A stretch of 64,000 nt of DNA from Francisella philomiragia subsp. philomiragia ATCC 25015 (lineage in GTDB: Bacteria; Pseudomonadota; Gammaproteobacteria; Francisellales; Francisellaceae), in contig NZ_DS999316.1 in the NCBI RefSeq assembly GCF_000156715.1, positions 172,619-236,618 of the forward strand, in the 5' to 3' direction. Below the pieces are notes generated by a model, which saw only the letters and a list, made by a program, of their open reading frames with translations, was not told where the DNA came from and made no database searches. A program made the position numbers and the translations under genes. Positions within the stretch are counted from its first letter, which is position 1. Each line of letters opens with the position of its first letter. This document shows positions 17,615 to 26,548 of the stretch, one piece after another.

Positions 17615-18901
17615 TTATTTCACATCTACAAAAATCACTTCTTTTTTAGATCTACAGAATGTTTCTTTGATAAAAAATATACTTATTAATACACCTAAGG
17701 CAGTAAACACCAACAATAAACTTAAACTAGTTTGATAGCTTGTTATAGATGGATTTTTGCCTTGATTAGAAAATAAATCAAAAACCTCACTAATAATCGG
17801 TGAACCAACTCCGACTGATAGCATAATAAGAAAGTTATTAACCCCTAGTGCTGCTGCTCTACATCCAGAACTAGATTGCTCAGCGATAATGGCAAATCCA
17901 ATACTTTGTCCACTAGCTCCTAAGCCTAAGCAGATAAATGATAAATATAATATTGCTTGATTTATTGGAAAGAAAATAATTGTAGCTAACGAAACAAAAG
18001 TTAAGCAGATAGCAAAAATCATAACGGGCTTTCTTCTTTTTATACGATCAGATATTGCACCCAGAGTAGGACAGCCAATGCCATAACCTAGCCATGCTAA
18101 GGTAATCAAATAAGAACTAAATTTAGCATCAAAGCCATTTAAGGATAAAAAGCTTTTAGTAGCATTTTCAGAAAGGTATTCTATTGCTAAGTAAGTAGTA
18201 GCTGAGAAAACTGCAATTAACCAAATTTGTTTGTTGGAAAATATACTTTGAATCTCTTTCATTACTGATGTTGGGGTATTTAGAATAATAAATCTATTTT
18301 TGCCTGATTCACCAGATTGATCATTGTTTTTTACTATAACTATAGTTATTCCAGCTAGAACAACACCTATTATTGCTAATATAATAAATACATAGCGCCA
18401 GTCTATACCACCAGCTTGCGACAAAGACTCTAGAGGACCTGCCGCAAGCATTGGCCCGAGAACACCAATAAACTGTGAAAGACCGATAAATAAACCAATA
18501 TGTTTGTGTGGTAGCCAGTCATATACAGCAATTAATAAACATAAAAAGCCAAAAGAGGCACCGAAACCTATCATAACTCTATATACTAGAGCTGCACCAA
18601 AGCTATTTGATACACCAAATAACCCAACTCCTAAGGCACAGACTAATATTGCTAAAGTTAGGGCTTTTTTTAGTCCAAGTTTATCAGTAATAATACCTAC
18701 AGGAATTTGCATGATTCCATATGTAAGCTGATAAGCGGTAGAGCTAAGAATACTAAAAGTTAGTATACTTAAATCAAGGTCAGATATTATCTGATGCTCG
18801 AATGTACCTAAAATAGTTCTTAATAAAAACTCGTACATAAAAAATACAGCACAAGTCAGCCATATAGTGATTGCCAAAAAAGATAATCGATTATTCATCA
18901 C
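17615..18901 (-). CDS. MFS transporter, Fpt/Pht-like
   Basis: 428-residue, 12-helix transporter. Helix 1 (FFMYEFLLRTI), loop 2-3 (TDKLGLKKAL) and helix 4 (RVMIGFGASFGFLCLLIA) match the protein at 9160-10353 closely enough to call them paralogues. Its start overlaps by 11 bases the stop of the upstream aspartoacylase-like gene, so the two are translated from one message. The pairing suggests transport of a compound related to N-acyl amino acids, but this is inference. Confidence 0.83.
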   Translation of the reverse strand: MMNNRLSFLAITIWLTCAVFFMYEFLLRTILGTFEHQIISDLDLSILTFSILSSTAYQLTYGIMQIPVGIITDKLGLKKALTLAILVCALGVGLFGVSNSFGAALVYRVMIGFGASFGFLCLLIAVYDWLPHKHIGLFIGLSQFIGVLGPMLAAGPLESLSQAGGIDWRYVFIILAIIGVVLAGITIVIVKNNDQSGESGKNRFIILNTPTSVMKEIQSIFSNKQIWLIAVFSATTYLAIEYLSENATKSFLSLNGFDAKFSSYLITLAWLGYGIGCPTLGAISDRIKRRKPVMIFAICLTFVSLATIIFFPINQAILYLSFICLGLGASGQSIGFAIIAEQSSSGCRAAALGVNNFLIMLSVGVGSPIISEVFDLFSNQGKNPSITSYQTSLSLLLVFTALGVLISIFFIKETFCRSKKEVIFVDVK

Positions 18902-19898
18902 TAAAATTTTCTTTTGTTATTTCTTCCCAATTTTCTATTTTTGCTTCTGCTTTTTCATCATCTTGAAAAGATGATACTTTGAATACTAAGTCACCTTCTT
19001 TAATCATAGGGTAGTTGTTAATACCTAAGATGATTCCATCAATCGGAGATCTTAGATTAACACTATCATCGTTGCCGAATGGATCTATTAGTTTACCTAT
19101 TTTTTCACCTTCTTTGACCCTTGTACCAAGCTCAATTTCTGTTCTTAAAATTCCTGGTTTATCTGATATTGTCCATTCAGTGTCTTCTGAGACAAGAGGT
19201 TTAACCTGTTGAACAAAATCTTGATCTTTTAATATATCAATTTTGCGCATTACATTTTGAATACCTGCTACACCAACATTTATAGCCTCTTCATCAAATT
19301 TATTAGCTTCACCTGCTTCATAGCAGATGAATGGTATATCTAAATCTTGGTGAATCTTACGTATGCTTGAGCGACTCATATTTACAGCAGTAATAACAGG
19401 AGCTTGAAAGGCTCTAGCCATTTTGATAGATTCTTCATCTTCAGCATTAAAATACACTTGAGGTAGTATTTCATGATTTAATGCGCCTGTTTTAATTTGT
19501 ACGGAATAATCAGTTTTTTTGATTATCTCTTGAGTTATTCTATATGCATAGCGATGCATGTATGAACCAGATTCATCACCAGGGAAAGCCTGTTCGAGCG
19601 TTTGACTATGTTTTATGGCATGTACTAGACCAAAAACATTTAATACAGGAATAGCAATTATTGTTCCATTTAAATCTTTTGGGTTTGTTTTTTCTAGTAT
19701 AGAGTTGATGATTTCAATACCATTAAACTCATCACCACTAACCATGCCAAAAATTAGAATACATGGACCTTCTTTTACACCGTTGAGAATTTTAATAGGT
19801 AAATACATTGGTGCACATGAGTATTGGCTTGGTAATGGCATTGCCAAAGTTGCCATTTCTCCAGCTTGAAAGGTATTATCAAAAATTTTGAATTTCAT
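18891..19898 (-). CDS. Aspartoacylase/succinylglutamate desuccinylase-family protein, metal site lost
   Basis: 335-residue member of the M14-like AstE/AspA family, with conserved scaffold elements GTIIAIPVLNVFG, LPQVYF and YEAGEANKFDEEAI. The catalytic Glu194 of EAGE is kept. Three active-site blocks are changed: the zinc motif HGDE reads SGDE (Ser54), the substrate motif DLNRxFPG reads TLEQAFPG (100-107), and DLHTG reads QIKTG (Lys136). Both zinc histidines are therefore gone. The frame is intact, and residues about 235-315 form the family's lipoyl-like beta domain. Likely a pseudoenzyme or an altered activity, coupled to an MFS gene. Confidence 0.8.
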   Translation of the reverse strand: MKFKIFDNTFQAGEMATLAMPLPSQYSCAPMYLPIKILNGVKEGPCILIFGMVSGDEFNGIEIINSILEKTNPKDLNGTIIAIPVLNVFGLVHAIKHSQTLEQAFPGDESGSYMHRYAYRITQEIIKKTDYSVQIKTGALNHEILPQVYFNAEDEESIKMARAFQAPVITAVNMSRSSIRKIHQDLDIPFICYEAGEANKFDEEAINVGVAGIQNVMRKIDILKDQDFVQQVKPLVSEDTEWTISDKPGILRTEIELGTRVKEGEKIGKLIDPFGNDDSVNLRSPIDGIILGINNYPMIKEGDLVFKVSSFQDDEKAEAKIENWEEITKENFSDE

Positions 19899-20101
19899 AA
19901 AATTAATATAGATTTAGGAACTATTTGATTTTAAAAGGTACAGGTAGTATAACAAAGACAAAATCTTAATTCAAAAGACAGGGTAATATACAGCAAATAC
20001 TAAAATAATAGATAAAAACTTGTTTTTAGGCTTTTAAAGTTTCTAAAAAACATTAAAATTGATGAGCGTAAGGTGTGTGAATTTTAAAAGGTTGTATAGG
20101 T

Positions 20102-21070
20102 ATGTCTGAAGATTTGATGATTTTTAGTGGTAATGCTTCTAAAAAGCTTGCTTGTGAAGTAGCAAAGGAATTAGGAGCAACTCTTGGTAATGCTACTGTT
20201 GGTAGGTTTAAAGATGGTGAGATACATGTTGTATTGAATGAAAATGTTCGTGGTAAGGATGTTTTTGTCATTCAGTCTACATGTCCACCATCTGATAACT
20301 TGATGGAGTTGATACTTCTAATTGATGCTTTAAAAAGATCATCAGCTGAAAGAGTAACTGCAGTTCTACCATATTTTGGATATGCTAGACAAGATAGACG
20401 ATCAAAATCAGCAAGGGTGCCAATATCTGCAAAAGTTGTTGCAAATCTCCTTCAGGCGGTTGGTTTAGATAGAATTTTATCAGTAGATATTCATGCTGAA
20501 CAGATTCAGGGTTTCTTCGACATTCCATTTGATAATGCATTTGCAACAAAGATATTTTTAGAGCATGTGCGTAAAAATCCTGAAAAATATGAGAATATAA
20601 AAATTGTTTCTCCGGATATGGGTGGAGTAGTGAGAGCTAGATCTGTAGCCAAGAATTTGGGTGTTGAGATTGCCGTTGTAGACAAAAGAAGACCTAGACC
20701 AAATGTAGCAGAAGTTATGAATATAATCGGTGATGTTGAAGGTAAGCATTGTATATTAGTTGATGATATCATGGATACTGGTGGGACAATGTGTCAAGCA
20801 GCAAAAGCTCTAGTTGAAAAGGGTGGAGCTGCTAAAGTTTCTGCGTTTTGTGTACATCCTCTATTATCTGGTGATGCTATCAAAAATATAGAAAATTCAG
20901 CTATTGAAGAGCTTATAGTTACAGACTCTATTCCTCTAAAACCACATGCTGAAGCTTGTAATAAAATTAAAGTTATTACCTTAGCTCCTTTACTTGCACA
21001 AATTGTAGAGAAGACTAATGGCGAAGAATCTGTGAGTGATATCTTTAGAATAGATGGTTTAGTTGATTAA
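20102..21070 (+). CDS. prs: Ribose-phosphate pyrophosphokinase
   Basis: Makes PRPP from ribose 5-phosphate and ATP for nucleotide, His, Trp and NAD synthesis. 322 residues. The flexible loop YFGYARQDRRSK, the metal-site histidine in VDIHAEQIQGFF and the PRPP loop VDDIMDTGGT are all intact. The start follows AAAAGGTTGTATAGGT. Upstream 203 bases contain no tRNA or recognisable RNA. rplY follows, with its own promoter. Confidence 0.97.
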   Translation: MSEDLMIFSGNASKKLACEVAKELGATLGNATVGRFKDGEIHVVLNENVRGKDVFVIQSTCPPSDNLMELILLIDALKRSSAERVTAVLPYFGYARQDRRSKSARVPISAKVVANLLQAVGLDRILSVDIHAEQIQGFFDIPFDNAFATKIFLEHVRKNPEKYENIKIVSPDMGGVVRARSVAKNLGVEIAVVDKRRPRPNVAEVMNIIGDVEGKHCILVDDIMDTGGTMCQAAKALVEKGGAAKVSAFCVHPLLSGDAIKNIENSAIEELIVTDSIPLKPHAEACNKIKVITLAPLLAQIVEKTNGEESVSDIFRIDGLVD

Positions 21071-21074
21071 TACC

Positions 21075-21103
21075 TTGAATTTATAGTTATAGCTGACTAT
21101 AAT
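21075..21103 (+). promoter_or_regulatory. Sigma-70 promoter for rplY
   Basis: TTGAAT (21075-21080), a 17-base spacer and a consensus TATAAT (21098-21103). Transcription would begin near 21110, just at the leader hairpin that follows. This is one of the best sigma-70 matches I find in the window. Confidence 0.65.
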
Positions 21104-21110
21104 AGCACGG

Positions 21111-21134
21111 TTAATCTAGGGTCGCATAGATTAA
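21111..21134 (+). promoter_or_regulatory. 5' leader hairpin of rplY mRNA
   Basis: TTAATCTA / TAGATTAA, a perfect eight-base stem with an eight-base loop (GGGTCGCA), placed at the predicted 5' end of the rplY message and about 38 bases before its ATG. It may stabilise the message or take part in autoregulation by L25; function is not known. Confidence 0.5.
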
Positions 21135-21171
21135 TAAATTCAGTTTAAATAAAAACAAAGGAAATTTAACA

Positions 21172-21462
21172 ATGGCAAATTTTAGTTTGAAAGCAGTTAA
21201 AAGAGAAGATTTAGGATCTGGTGCGAGCCGCCGTCTAAGAAGAGCTGGTAAAATCCCAGCTGTTATATATGGTGGTGACAAGGAAGCAGTATCTATAGTA
21301 TTAGATCACGATAAAGTTTTACATTCTACAGAAGACAAAGCATTCTTCTCAAGTGAAATCACTTTAGAGATTGATGGTCAAGAAGAAAAAGTAATCATCA
21401 AAGCACTACAAAGACATCCATATAAAGTTAAGCTTGTTCACGCTGACTTCATGAGAGTATAA
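21172..21462 (+). CDS. rplY: 50S ribosomal protein L25, short form
   Basis: 96-residue 5S rRNA-binding protein of the large subunit. Elements [20 protein letters not shown] and [18 protein letters not shown] are the family signatures. It is the single-domain E. coli-type form without the C-terminal CTC extension. Ribosome site AAAGGAAATTTAACA is clear. It has its own promoter and leader hairpin between prs and this gene. Confidence 0.97.
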   Translation: MANFSLKAVKREDLGSGASRRLRRAGKIPAVIYGGDKEAVSIVLDHDKVLHSTEDKAFFSSEITLEIDGQEEKVIIKALQRHPYKVKLVHADFMRV

Positions 21463-21556
21463 TACCCTCAAACAAAACATTTCTGATTATATTTTTTATT
21501 ATCAAAGTTCTTATGTTAAAATAAGACTTCGCATTATCTTCATTATTATTTATTGA

Positions 21557-22816
21557 ATGAGTACTTATACTGTAGTTATTATTTTATTTATTCTTATTAG
21601 CATTTCAGCTTTTTTTTCAAGCTCAGAAACAGCTATGATGGCTTTGAATAAATATAAACTTAAACATTTGGCAAAAAAAAATCATCGAGCAGCAAAAAGA
21701 AGTTTATCTTTAGTCCGTAATCCCGAGAGACTATTGGTTGCGATACTTATAGGTAATACGTTTGCAAATATATTTGCCGGTACAGTCATTTCATCATATT
21801 CAGAAGATCATTTTGGTGATATTGGTTTATTGATAGCAACAATAGTTGTCACAATTTTAGTTTTAGTATTTGGAGAGATAATTCCAAAATCATTTGCAGC
21901 AGTCTATCCACAAAGATTAGCTTTTCCATTTTCATTACCTCTAAAAGTAATAATGATATTACTATATCCGGCAGTAGTTTTTCTTAGTATGATTTCAAAA
22001 ATAACTTTAAAACTTTTTGGTATAAAGATTGAGCCTGTAAATAATGAGTCTTTGGATAAGGAAGAAATACAGACTGTTGTAAATGAATCAAATGCAAAAC
22101 TTGGTGCTAAAAATAAAAATATGTTAATAGGTGTATTAGAACTTGATAAAGTTTTAGTCCAAGAAGTTATGACCCATTTTAATAAAATAGAATATATAGA
22201 CCTGAGCAATTCTGTAGATAAAATTTTAGCTAGAATAGCAAAAATGAGATCTTTGAATATTATTTTATGTGAGAATGGTGTTAATAATGTTATTGGAGTT
22301 ATAAAACTTAAGGAGATAACTAATTTACTTATATCAACTAAGAGATCACAAATAACAAAAGCAAGTTTACGTAAAATTGCCCATGAAGCGTATTTCATTC
22401 CAGAAACAGTTTCTTTACAGACTCAACTGGTTAATTTTCAATACAAAAGTAAACGATTTGCTATTGTGGTTGACGAATATGGTGATGTCTGTGGTACGGT
22501 TACAATAGAAGATATTATGGAAGAAATTGTTGGAGAGTTTTCTGATAGATTTGATATGAATAATAATATTCGCAAACTTGATGAAAATAGTTATCTAATA
22601 GGTGGTAGTGCTACATTAAGAGAAATAAATCGTCATATAGGGATAGAGTTTGAAAGTGAAGATGCTAAAACTTTGTCCGGCCTTATAATAGAAGAAATTG
22701 AGAACTTACCGCAAGGACCTTGTTGTATAAAATATAATAATATCTTACTTGAAATAACGAATATTAGAGATAACAAAATAGTTTCTATAAAATTAACTAC
22801 GAGTATAGAAATATAA
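21557..22816 (+). CDS. CNNM/HlyC-CorC family membrane protein
   Basis: 419-residue protein with an N-terminal DUF21 membrane domain (about residues 1-185; note FFSSSETAMMAL and FGEIIPK), a CBS pair (about 200-325, containing VDEYGDVCGTVTIEDIMEEIVGEF) and a C-terminal CorC_HlyC domain. The family covers Mg2+/Co2+ efflux or Mg2+ transport accessory proteins; hemolysin is a historical label. Single gene after rplY. Confidence 0.9.
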   Translation: MSTYTVVIILFILISISAFFSSSETAMMALNKYKLKHLAKKNHRAAKRSLSLVRNPERLLVAILIGNTFANIFAGTVISSYSEDHFGDIGLLIATIVVTILVLVFGEIIPKSFAAVYPQRLAFPFSLPLKVIMILLYPAVVFLSMISKITLKLFGIKIEPVNNESLDKEEIQTVVNESNAKLGAKNKNMLIGVLELDKVLVQEVMTHFNKIEYIDLSNSVDKILARIAKMRSLNIILCENGVNNVIGVIKLKEITNLLISTKRSQITKASLRKIAHEAYFIPETVSLQTQLVNFQYKSKRFAIVVDEYGDVCGTVTIEDIMEEIVGEFSDRFDMNNNIRKLDENSYLIGGSATLREINRHIGIEFESEDAKTLSGLIIEEIENLPQGPCCIKYNNILLEITNIRDNKIVSIKLTTSIEI

Positions 22817-22831
22817 AATAGATTTTTGTTA

Positions 22832-23110
22832 TTAAACGTTCATTCTATTCCAGTTTATATTCTGCATAAAAGGACTTGGCTGAGTAAAGCCAGTTTCTTC
22901 ATAGTATTGACCTTGATATGTATATGGACTAGTTTCCATCTGCTCAACACTTTGCTGAAAGTAACCATGAATTAGATCATCTTTGTCATAGTCTGGATTA
23001 TAGTATGTTCCGCTAGGTTGATAATTTGGATAGGTAAAAGATGTATTACAACCAACTATACCAATGACTGATAACCAAATCAGACAGTTATGAATTATAT
23101 TCTTGGACAT
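22832..23110 (-). CDS. Small lipoprotein, unknown
   Basis: 92 residues. A signal peptide ends in the lipobox IVGC (Cys at about residue 21), so the product is predicted to be lipid-modified. The mature part is short, polar and rich in Tyr, Gln, Pro and Ser, with no recognised domain. It lies 11 bases downstream of ychF on the same strand and so may be co-transcribed. Function unknown. Confidence 0.7.
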   Translation of the reverse strand: MSKNIIHNCLIWLSVIGIVGCNTSFTYPNYQPSGTYYNPDYDKDDLIHGYFQQSVEQMETSPYTYQGQYYEETGFTQPSPFMQNINWNRMNV

Positions 23111-23121
23111 TTTAGATTTAG

Positions 23122-24213
23122 CTATACATTAAATCTGAAGTTTACAACATCACCATCTTTCATGATATATTCTTTTCCTTCAAGACGAGCTTTACCGGCT
23201 TCTTTTGCACCTTTTTCGCCATTATACTGAATATAATCATCATACGAGATGACTTCAGCTCGGATAAATCCTCTCTCAAAGTCAGTGTGAATTACGCCAG
23301 CGGCTTGGGGTGCTGTAGCGCCTACAGGGATTGTCCAAGCTCGGACCTCTTTAACACCTGCAGTTAGGTATGTATGAAGATTCAAAAGAGCGTAACCAGC
23401 TTTGATAACTCTATCAAGACCAGTCTCAGTAAGTCCCATATCAGCTAAAAATTCTAGCTTCTCATCTGGCTCAAGCTGAGAGATTTCTTGTTCCATAGCA
23501 GCACAAACAGGAACAACATTTGAATTTTCAGCTTTAGCATACTCTATAACTTTATCTAATAATGGATTATTTTCAAAACCATCTTCAGTAACATTAGCAA
23601 TATACAATACAGGTTTGCTAGTTAGTAGAGGAGTTTGCTTGAGCCACTTAGCTTCATCATCTGTTAACTCAAATGTTCTAGCTGGTTTTTCTGATTCTAA
23701 ATGCTCTTTTAGTTTGGTATAAAAATCTGCTTTAGCTAAAGCTTCTTTATCACCAGATTTTTTCATTTTAGCGAATCTTTGAACTGCTTTATCACAAGAT
23801 TCAATGTCAGCTAATATCAGTTCCATATTGATAGTGTTAATATCATCAATAGGATCAACTTTTCCACTTACATGAATAATATTATCATCCTCAAAACATC
23901 TGACGACATGTGCAATAGCATCTGTTTCACGAATATTTGCTAGGAATTTGTTTCCAAGACCTTCACCTTTGCTTGCACCTGCAACAAGACCAGCAATGTC
24001 AACAAACTCCATAGTTGTAGGAAGTATTCTTTCTGGCTTAACAATTTTTGCTAACTCATTAAGTCTTTGATCTGGAACAGAAACGATCCCTACATTTGGA
24101 TCAATCGTACAAAAAGGGTAGTTAGCTGCTTCAATACCAGCTTCTGTAAGAGCATTAAATAGAGTTGATTTACCAACATTTGGTAAACCTACAATACCAC
24201 ATTTAAATCCCAT
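23122..24213 (-). CDS. ychF: Redox-regulated ATPase YchF
   Basis: 363-residue Obg-family P-loop NTPase. Walker [10 protein letters not shown], switch region [32 protein letters not shown], then a coiled-coil insertion and a C-terminal TGS domain ending [16 protein letters not shown]. YchF/OLA1 prefers ATP and binds ribosomes, affecting oxidative stress responses. It follows pth by 19 bases; the pth-ychF pair is conserved in many bacteria. Confidence 0.97.
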   Translation of the reverse strand: MGFKCGIVGLPNVGKSTLFNALTEAGIEAANYPFCTIDPNVGIVSVPDQRLNELAKIVKPERILPTTMEFVDIAGLVAGASKGEGLGNKFLANIRETDAIAHVVRCFEDDNIIHVSGKVDPIDDINTINMELILADIESCDKAVQRFAKMKKSGDKEALAKADFYTKLKEHLESEKPARTFELTDDEAKWLKQTPLLTSKPVLYIANVTEDGFENNPLLDKVIEYAKAENSNVVPVCAAMEQEISQLEPDEKLEFLADMGLTETGLDRVIKAGYALLNLHTYLTAGVKEVRAWTIPVGATAPQAAGVIHTDFERGFIRAEVISYDDYIQYNGEKGAKEAGKARLEGKEYIMKDGDVVNFRFNV

Positions 24214-24232
24214 TATTTTATTCCTTATAATA

Positions 24233-24808
24233 TTATTTTGTATGAAGCCTCAGCATTGTAGGCTCTAATTTGTAGTTTATTATATCATCTAAAACACATA
24301 TACCATTATCAATAGCATTATCTATATCATTTTTCTGAGCTACAGAAGGATTTGATAGTACATAATTTGATACTTTTGATTTATGTCCAGGATGTCCGAT
24401 ACCAATTCTTAGGCGTAAATAATCATTTGTCCCAAGGTGTTGATGGATACTTCTTAAGCCATTATGACCACCGTGTCCACCACCTTTTTTTAGACGAATT
24501 TCCCCTGAATCTATATCTAGCTCATCATGTACTACTAGTATTTCTTCAGGTTCAATTTTATAGAAATTAGCAACCTTACTAACAGCTAAGCCACTATTGT
24601 TCATAAACGTAGTTGGAAATACCAATATTATGTTATTGTAATTGATATTTACTTTAGCAATATTGCAATTAAGTTTAGAATTTAGACTAAAGTTTTCATT
24701 ATTATCTTTAGCAATCTTCGCAATAAACCACTCACCAACATTATGGCGTGTATTTTCATATTCTTTGCCTATATTTCCTAGGCCAACAATCATCTTTATT
24801 TTAGGCAT
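24233..24808 (-). CDS. pth: Peptidyl-tRNA hydrolase
   Basis: 191-residue enzyme that recycles peptidyl-tRNA. Active-site elements: Asn12 in GLGN, His22 in TRHNVGEWF, the Asp in VVHDELD, and the [13 protein letters not shown] loop. Normal length. Its start overlaps the end of the upstream beta-lactamase gene by eight bases, so bla, pth, ychF and the lipoprotein may be read as one message. Confidence 0.97.
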   Translation of the reverse strand: MPKIKMIVGLGNIGKEYENTRHNVGEWFIAKIAKDNNENFSLNSKLNCNIAKVNINYNNIILVFPTTFMNNSGLAVSKVANFYKIEPEEILVVHDELDIDSGEIRLKKGGGHGGHNGLRSIHQHLGTNDYLRLRIGIGHPGHKSKVSNYVLSNPSVAQKNDIDNAIDNGICVLDDIINYKLEPTMLRLHTK

Positions 24809-25685
24809 CTTTGTTCGTGTTTTGTTGTTCTAATTTATCCAAAAGTATTTTAGTTACTTCTCTTATTATTTTACTATTTGGTTTAGCATCTTTTTGTGAT
24901 TGAGTATAAAAAATAGCCATAATTATAGCTTTATCATCATCAGGCCAAATAATAGCAACATCATTTGTGGACCCATAAGCACAAGTACCAGTTTTATTAC
25001 CAATTTCCCATTCATCAGGAATTTCTGCAGCTATACGATTATTACCAGAGTCATTCTCTAAAAGCCATTTCTTAAATAATAGTCGATGCTTTTTGTCAAG
25101 AATACTATTGCTAAAAGCGAGTTTATTAATATCTTTAGCCATTATTTTGGGAGTAGTTTTATTTTGATTAGTTGTAAGACTAACTTGATTAGCTACAGGC
25201 TCTAAGCCAGCTACTTTTGTTGCATGATCATGTAATGAAAGTATAAAATTATTAAGATTATTTAAACCACCTAGCTTTTCTATCAACAGATTGGTTGCAG
25301 TGTTATCACTTTGAATAGCTGCTTTGCTAAGCTCACTCACTGTCATTGTTTGATTTATATGTTTTTTTGTCACTGGCGAGTAGCCAATAATTTGATTTGC
25401 TGAGATTTTTACCTCTTTATTGAGTAAGTTGTTATCGGTCATACTCTGTTTGAGTATAGCGCCAACCACAAGAAATTTGTAAGTACTACAAATGGGGAAA
25501 TAGAAGCTTTGGTTATGCGAAAAATTACTATTATCATTTCTATTAATCGTGTAGACACCTATTTTACCACCGTATTGTTTTTCTAAATTATGTAAATGAT
25601 TAGATATTTCAATGTTTGCCATACTAGTAGAGAAAGCAACGCTTGAGGTAAATATAGTAATTATTAAAATTATTATTTTATTCAT
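24801..25685 (-). CDS. bla: Class A beta-lactamase (FTU type)
   Basis: 294-residue secreted serine beta-lactamase with a signal peptide (about residues 1-23). Class A motifs: Ser67-Thr-Tyr-Lys70 (SxxK), Ser126-Asp-Asn128 (SDN), Glu162 with Asn166 on the omega loop, and Lys231-Thr-Gly. Cysteines 66 and 235 flank the active site as in carbapenemase-like class A enzymes, so a disulfide is possible. An equivalent chromosomal enzyme, FTU-1, is known in Francisella tularensis. It overlaps pth. Confidence 0.95.
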   Translation of the reverse strand: MNKIIILIITIFTSSVAFSTSMANIEISNHLHNLEKQYGGKIGVYTINRNDNSNFSHNQSFYFPICSTYKFLVVGAILKQSMTDNNLLNKEVKISANQIIGYSPVTKKHINQTMTVSELSKAAIQSDNTATNLLIEKLGGLNNLNNFILSLHDHATKVAGLEPVANQVSLTTNQNKTTPKIMAKDINKLAFSNSILDKKHRLLFKKWLLENDSGNNRIAAEIPDEWEIGNKTGTCAYGSTNDVAIIWPDDDKAIIMAIFYTQSQKDAKPNSKIIREVTKILLDKLEQQNTNKDA

Positions 25686-25693
25686 ATATAGAG

Positions 25694-26539
25694 TTAGAAA
25701 CTATTTGATGTTAGTAATAAGAATTCATTAACTTTTTTGATATTATCTTTCTCAGCAATTTTTGCTTCAGTAAGAGGAAGTTTATTTCCACCTGATATTT
25801 TAAGAGCACCTTCTGGAGTTTTGTAGATAATAGTTGGGAAGCCATTTATATCCGAAGATAATCTCATATTGTTTTCGGCTTTTTCATTCGGTTTTGTTAA
25901 GCTTTCATCGTACTTTTTAGTATTGTGATATTCTATCAATGCTTGAAGAGGATCTTTTGAGTTGAAAATACTTCTAACAACATCAGGACTATTTTGTAAA
26001 CTACCGATAGGAATCCAACGGACTGCTAAATCACCAGATTTGATAGCAGGCTGAGAGGCATCAAATAGGCTTGCACAGTAACGACAGTTAGGATCAATGA
26101 TTGCATAAAACTTATGTGGAGCATCGTCGCTACCTTGTTGAATATATGTAGCATATTTTTTTATATCTAAATAAAGATCACTTGCTTGTGGAGATGATGT
26201 AAAGTAATTAGCATATATCTGATTTAGACTTGTTAGCTTGTTTTGATTTCTATCCCATGCTAAAAGCTCTCCATTAACGATGACATCACCATCTTCACTC
26301 GTGAAAGTTACTGTTCGTTTAGTTGGATCCTTTTTATCTTCAAGGATATAAGCTTGTAGATGTATACCTGTATCAAAAGTTTTTATTACTTTATATTGTG
26401 GAAACGCTTGTTTGACAAGATATAGACCTTGTTGATTGTTAAACGATGATTTACTAAGATTTGCAGTGCTAAAGAAGTATATTATTACCAATAAAAATAA
26501 TACAAACACTGAAAGGATTGCGAAAGATTTCTTTTGCAT
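25694..26539 (-). CDS. dsbG: DsbC/DsbG-like thiol:disulfide isomerase
   Basis: 281 residues: an N-terminal membrane anchor or signal (about 1-25), a small dimerisation-type domain, then a thioredoxin domain with the redox pair CRYC (Cys152, Cys155) in IIDPNCRYCASLF and cis-Pro segment INGFPTIIY. The architecture is that of DsbG/DsbC with an uncleaved anchor. It acts in the periplasm. It lies between bla and pilD on one strand with 8-9 base gaps, so it may help fold the exported products encoded beside it. Confidence 0.87.
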   Translation of the reverse strand: MQKKSFAILSVFVLFLLVIIYFFSTANLSKSSFNNQQGLYLVKQAFPQYKVIKTFDTGIHLQAYILEDKKDPTKRTVTFTSEDGDVIVNGELLAWDRNQNKLTSLNQIYANYFTSSPQASDLYLDIKKYATYIQQGSDDAPHKFYAIIDPNCRYCASLFDASQPAIKSGDLAVRWIPIGSLQNSPDVVRSIFNSKDPLQALIEYHNTKKYDESLTKPNEKAENNMRLSSDINGFPTIIYKTPEGALKISGGNKLPLTEAKIAEKDNIKKVNEFLLLTSNSF

Positions 26540-26548
26540 TTAACATGA

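Noticed and set aside
19899-20101. tRNA gene upstream of prs, as in some gammaproteobacteria
   Set aside because: No cloverleaf or conserved T-arm sequence is visible.
21071-21143. Three-way junction RNA as the main rplY leader
   Set aside because: The closing stem is complementary, but the consensus -10 lies inside it, so RNA from that promoter lacks the 5' arm; only read-through RNA from prs could fold this way.
21904-22398. 164-codon minus-strand frame opposite the CorC-like gene
   Set aside because: Long but antisense to a well-supported protein with DUF21 and CBS domains; no start signal.
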